Of a stretch of 14,479 bases of DNA, positions 12,249 through 14,479 are shown piece after piece. The notes below the pieces were generated by a model. That model had not been told where the DNA came from and made no database searches. It saw nothing but the letters and a program-made list of their open reading frames with translations. Numbering within the stretch: position 1 is the stretch's first letter; each line of letters begins with the position of its first letter. Source of the stretch: Haemophilus sp. Its GTDB lineage: Bacteria; Pseudomonadota; Gammaproteobacteria; Enterobacterales; Pasteurellaceae. The translations under genes were made by a program, and so were the position numbers. Location of the stretch: NCBI GenBank assembly GCA_019423005.1, contig JAHZCF010000021.1:1-14479 (forward strand), in the 5' to 3' direction.

Positions 12249-14192
12249 GTGGCATTAATTAGTTTAACTAACGCTTATCTTTCTTTTAGTGATCATCCCT
12301 TACTTGATCATGCTGAACTTCATATTGAACCCAATGAGCGAGTTTGTTTAGTAGGGCGTAACGGGGCAGGTAAATCGACTTTATTAAAAATTATTGCACA
12401 GCAAGTCACCATGGATGACGGCAAAGTGCAGTATGAAAAAGATTTAGTGGTTTCACGCTTAGAACAAGATCCGCCTCGCCATGCTGAAGGGAATGTATTT
12501 GATTATGTGGCGGAAGGCATTGAACATTTAGCAGATTTGTTAAAAGAATATCACCATATTTCGCAAGAGTTGACACAAAATTACAGTGAGCAAATTCTTA
12601 ATCAACTGGCGCAAGTACAAGCCAAATTAGAGCATGCCAACGGCTGGCAGTTTGAAAATAAAATCAATGAAGTATTGCAAAAACTCGAGTTAAATCCTGA
12701 TACTAAATTAGCCGATTTATCGGGTGGTTGGTTGCGTAAAGCCGCTCTTGCTCGTGCGTTGGTGTGTAACCCCGATGTCTTGTTATTAGATGAACCAACC
12801 AACCACTTGGATGTGGATGCAATCGAATGGTTAGAAAACTTCTTATTAGAATTTACCGGAAGTATTGTGTTTATTTCCCACGACCGTTCTTTTATCCGTA
12901 AAATGGCGACCCGTATTGTGGATTTAGATCGCGGGAAATTAGTGTCTTATCCAGGTAACTATGATTTATACCTCACCGCTAAAGAAGAAAGCTTACGTGT
13001 CGAAGCATTACAGAACGAGCTTTTCGATAAACGTTTAGCACAAGAAGAAGTTTGGATTCGTCAAGGGATTAAAGCTCGCCGTACGCGTAATGAAGACCGC
13101 GTGCGCGCTTTAAAAGCCATGCGTGAAGAACGTCGCCAACGTCGTGAGGTGATGGGTACTGCTAAGTTACAATTAGATAACTCAAGTCGTTCAGGCAAAA
13201 TCGTGTTTGAAATGGAAGATGTAAGCTATGAGATTGAAGGCAAACAGCTGCTTAAAGATTTCAGCACGACCATTTTACGTGGCGATAAAATTGCATTGGT
13301 TGGCCCAAATGGTTGCGGAAAAACCACGTTTATTAAACTTTTATTAGGTGAAATCAAGCCAACGAGTGGTCGCATTCATTGCGGTACAAAATTAGACATT
13401 GCTTATTTTGACCAATATCGAGCCGATCTGGATCCAGAAAAAACGGTGATGGATAACGTTGCCGATGGCAAGCAGGATATTGAGGTTAATGGTGTAAAAC
13501 GTCATGTGTTGGGCTATTTGCAGGATTTCTTATTTCCACCCAAACGTGCGATGACACCTGTAAAAGCGCTTTCAGGTGGTGAACGTAACCGTTTGTTATT
13601 GGCTAAATTATTACTGAAACCTAATAATCTATTGATTCTCGATGAACCAACCAATGACTTGGATGTAGAAACCTTAGAATTATTGGAAGAAATCCTCACG
13701 GATTATCAAGGCACCTTATTGATTGTCAGCCATGATCGTCAGTTTATTGATAACGTTGCTACTGAGTGTTATTTCTTTGAAGGCGATGGTGTATTGAATA
13801 AATACGTGGGCGGTTTCTTTGATGCGAAAGGACAACAAGCCAATTACTTTGCGATGAAAGCAGAGCAAGAGACCCCAAAATCCAAAAAAGAAGCACCAAA
13901 AGTACAGGAAAGTGCGGTCAAAAATGACGTTGTTTCTCAAAAGCTAAAATCCGTTAAACTTTCTTACAAAGAACAACGTGAATTAGAACAACTTCCACAA
14001 CTATTAGAAGAATTGGAAGAGAAAATTACCGCACTTCAAGCTGAAATTGGTGATCCTCACTTTTTCCAACAAGCCCATGATGTAACAGATGCCAAGCTTA
14101 AGGAATTATCAGACACCGAAGCTGAACTTGAAACAGCTTTCCTCCGTTGGGAAGAACTTGAAGAGAAAAAAACTCAAGCTGAAGCAAAATAG
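12249..14192 (+). CDS. uup: ABC-F family ATPase Uup
   Basis: Uup is a soluble ABC-F protein with two ATPase domains and no membrane part. In E. coli it limits precise transposon excision and RecA-independent template switching and is linked to ribosome assembly and translation. It has 647 residues (E. coli 635). First domain: Walker A GRNGAGKST (36-44), signature LSGGW from 157, Walker B with E182 in LLLDEPTNHLD, and SHDRSF. A basic inter-domain linker follows (RRTRNEDRVRALKAMREERRQRR), typical of ABC-F. Second domain: GPNGCGKTT (352-360), LSGGERNR from 441, E466 in LILDEPTNDLD, SHDRQF. The C-terminal charged coiled coil (from about 570) is the Uup DNA-binding domain. The start is GTG at 12249 with AGGAT 8-10 bases upstream. 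Two uptake signals fall in its tail. Confidence 0.96.
   Translation: MALISLTNAYLSFSDHPLLDHAELHIEPNERVCLVGRNGAGKSTLLKIIAQQVTMDDGKVQYEKDLVVSRLEQDPPRHAEGNVFDYVAEGIEHLADLLKEYHHISQELTQNYSEQILNQLAQVQAKLEHANGWQFENKINEVLQKLELNPDTKLADLSGGWLRKAALARALVCNPDVLLLDEPTNHLDVDAIEWLENFLLEFTGSIVFISHDRSFIRKMATRIVDLDRGKLVSYPGNYDLYLTAKEESLRVEALQNELFDKRLAQEEVWIRQGIKARRTRNEDRVRALKAMREERRQRREVMGTAKLQLDNSSRSGKIVFEMEDVSYEIEGKQLLKDFSTTILRGDKIALVGPNGCGKTTFIKLLLGEIKPTSGRIHCGTKLDIAYFDQYRADLDPEKTVMDNVADGKQDIEVNGVKRHVLGYLQDFLFPPKRAMTPVKALSGGERNRLLLAKLLLKPNNLLILDEPTNDLDVETLELLEEILTDYQGTLLIVSHDRQFIDNVATECYFFEGDGVLNKYVGGFFDAKGQQANYFAMKAEQETPKSKKEAPKVQESAVKNDVVSQKLKSVKLSYKEQRELEQLPQLLEELEEKITALQAEIGDPHFFQQAHDVTDAKLKELSDTEAELETAFLRWEELEEKKTQAEAK
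13910..13918 (+). other. DNA uptake signal (exact)
   Basis: Within uup, read as Ser-Ala-Val (QESAVKN) in the charged linker before the C-terminal domain; followed by the A-rich extension typical of full signals. Confidence 0.87.
14028..14036 (-). other. DNA uptake signal (exact, complement strand)
   Basis: Within uup, read as Thr-Ala-Leu (KITALQAE) in the C-terminal coiled coil. Confidence 0.85.
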
Positions 14193-14200
14193 AGGATAGA

Positions 14201-14236
14201 TAAAAAAGAAACCGAGCTAAATAGCTCGGTTTTTTT
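14201..14236. terminator. Strong bidirectional Rho-independent terminator after uup
   Basis: AACCGAGCT (14210-14218) pairs exactly with AGCTCGGTT (14223-14231) around the loop AAAT, followed by seven Ts (14230-14236) on the plus strand. The A-run 14202-14207 gives a T-run on the minus strand, so it can end both uup and the convergent transporter gene, whose stop starts at 14238. It is not derived from an uptake signal. Confidence 0.9.
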
Positions 14237-14237
14237 A

Positions 14238-14479
14238 TTAAATATTACTGATAAAAATCACCAAAATAATCACTGGAACCACAAATTTAACATAGTTAAA
14301 CCAAATTGTGGTGAAGAGCGAATTTGGTGTTGGTGATAATTCTTTTTTTGCATCATCTTTTAATACGAAACCAACGAAAATGGCACAACCAAGTGCGGTC
14401 AACATAAAGAGAATATTTCCGCTAACGAAATCGAAGGCATCGAAAATGCTTTTACCGAAAATGGTGAAATCTTTCCAAA
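14238..14479 (-). CDS. Sodium:neurotransmitter symporter (NSS) family transporter, C-terminal end only
   Basis: Reading the minus strand from the right edge gives 79 residues before a TAA at 14238-14240. They show two hydrophobic segments: one around FDFVSGNILFMLTALGCAIFVGFVL and one near the end (FVVPVIILVIFISNI), separated by a charged loop (KDDAKKELS) and TIWFNYVKF. This pattern, F-D-x2-D/S-x2-S-x-N/I-L followed by a glycine-rich helix and a final helix before a short tail, fits the last helices of bacterial NSS (LeuT-fold) sodium-dependent amino acid transporters. Only the family can be given; the substrate cannot be read from this fragment. The gene begins outside the window and converges on uup. 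Confidence 0.75.
   Translation of the reverse strand, partial: WKDFTIFGKSIFDAFDFVSGNILFMLTALGCAIFVGFVLKDDAKKELSPTPNSLFTTIWFNYVKFVVPVIILVIFISNI
14391..14399 (+). other. DNA uptake signal (exact)
   Basis: Antisense to the NSS-family gene; in the gene it reads Thr-Ala-Leu inside a membrane helix (FMLTALGC). Confidence 0.85.

Noticed and set aside
1..14479. Mobile elements, CRISPR arrays, toxin-antitoxin or defence genes
   Set aside because: Every large open frame is accounted for by a core or recognisable family gene; no direct repeats with spacers, transposase, integrase or terminal repeats were seen.

Overview
The window looks like ordinary core chromosome of a Haemophilus species (Pasteurellaceae). 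The evidence is an AT-rich composition, twelve exact copies of the Hin-type DNA uptake signal (AAGTGCGGT or its complement, about one per 1.2 kb, close to what is known for H. influenzae), and a gene order that, from memory, follows H. influenzae (nusA, infB, rbfA, truB, tyrA, queF ... uup). H. influenzae, H. haemolyticus and H. parainfluenzae cannot be told apart from this sequence alone. I see no mobile element, CRISPR array, phage gene, rRNA or tRNA, and no gap over 300 bases without a gene.

Layout. (1) Bases 1-4652, plus strand: the end of the transcription/translation operon, with the C-terminal half of NusA, IF2 (infB), RbfA and TruB. A stem-loop with a T-run sits between infB and rbfA. 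(2) Bases 4653-5863, plus strand: bifunctional chorismate mutase/prephenate dehydrogenase (tyrA), preceded by what looks like a strong and a weak TyrR box 5 bp apart; the stronger one touches the tyrA ribosome binding site. (3) Bases 5907-9624, minus strand: a tightly packed five-gene unit read as secreted thermonuclease, csdA, csdE, a DUF2310 zinc-ribbon protein and queF. It converges on tyrA at a hairpin that carries an uptake signal. (4) Bases 9736-14192, plus strand: an LrgA/CidA-LrgB/CidB membrane pair, a dGTPase-like HD hydrolase (its start overlaps the lrgB-type stop) and the ABC-F ATPase Uup, ending at a strong bidirectional terminator. (5) Bases 14238-14479, minus strand: the C-terminal end of a sodium:neurotransmitter-symporter-family transporter, running off the window.

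How the genes work together: block 1 covers transcription elongation, translation initiation, 30S maturation and tRNA pseudouridylation. Block 2 makes the tyrosine precursor under likely TyrR control. Block 3 joins sulfur mobilisation (CsdA/CsdE) with queuosine synthesis (QueF) and an uncharacterised zinc-ribbon protein. Block 4 links a probable small-organic-acid transport pair to nucleotide and ribosome housekeeping. I did not find a convincing new biological system. The observations most worth a second look are the tyrA operator/hairpin, the DUF2310 gene in the sulfur/queuosine operon, a hairpin inside dgt, and the peptides that the uptake signals impose on proteins.
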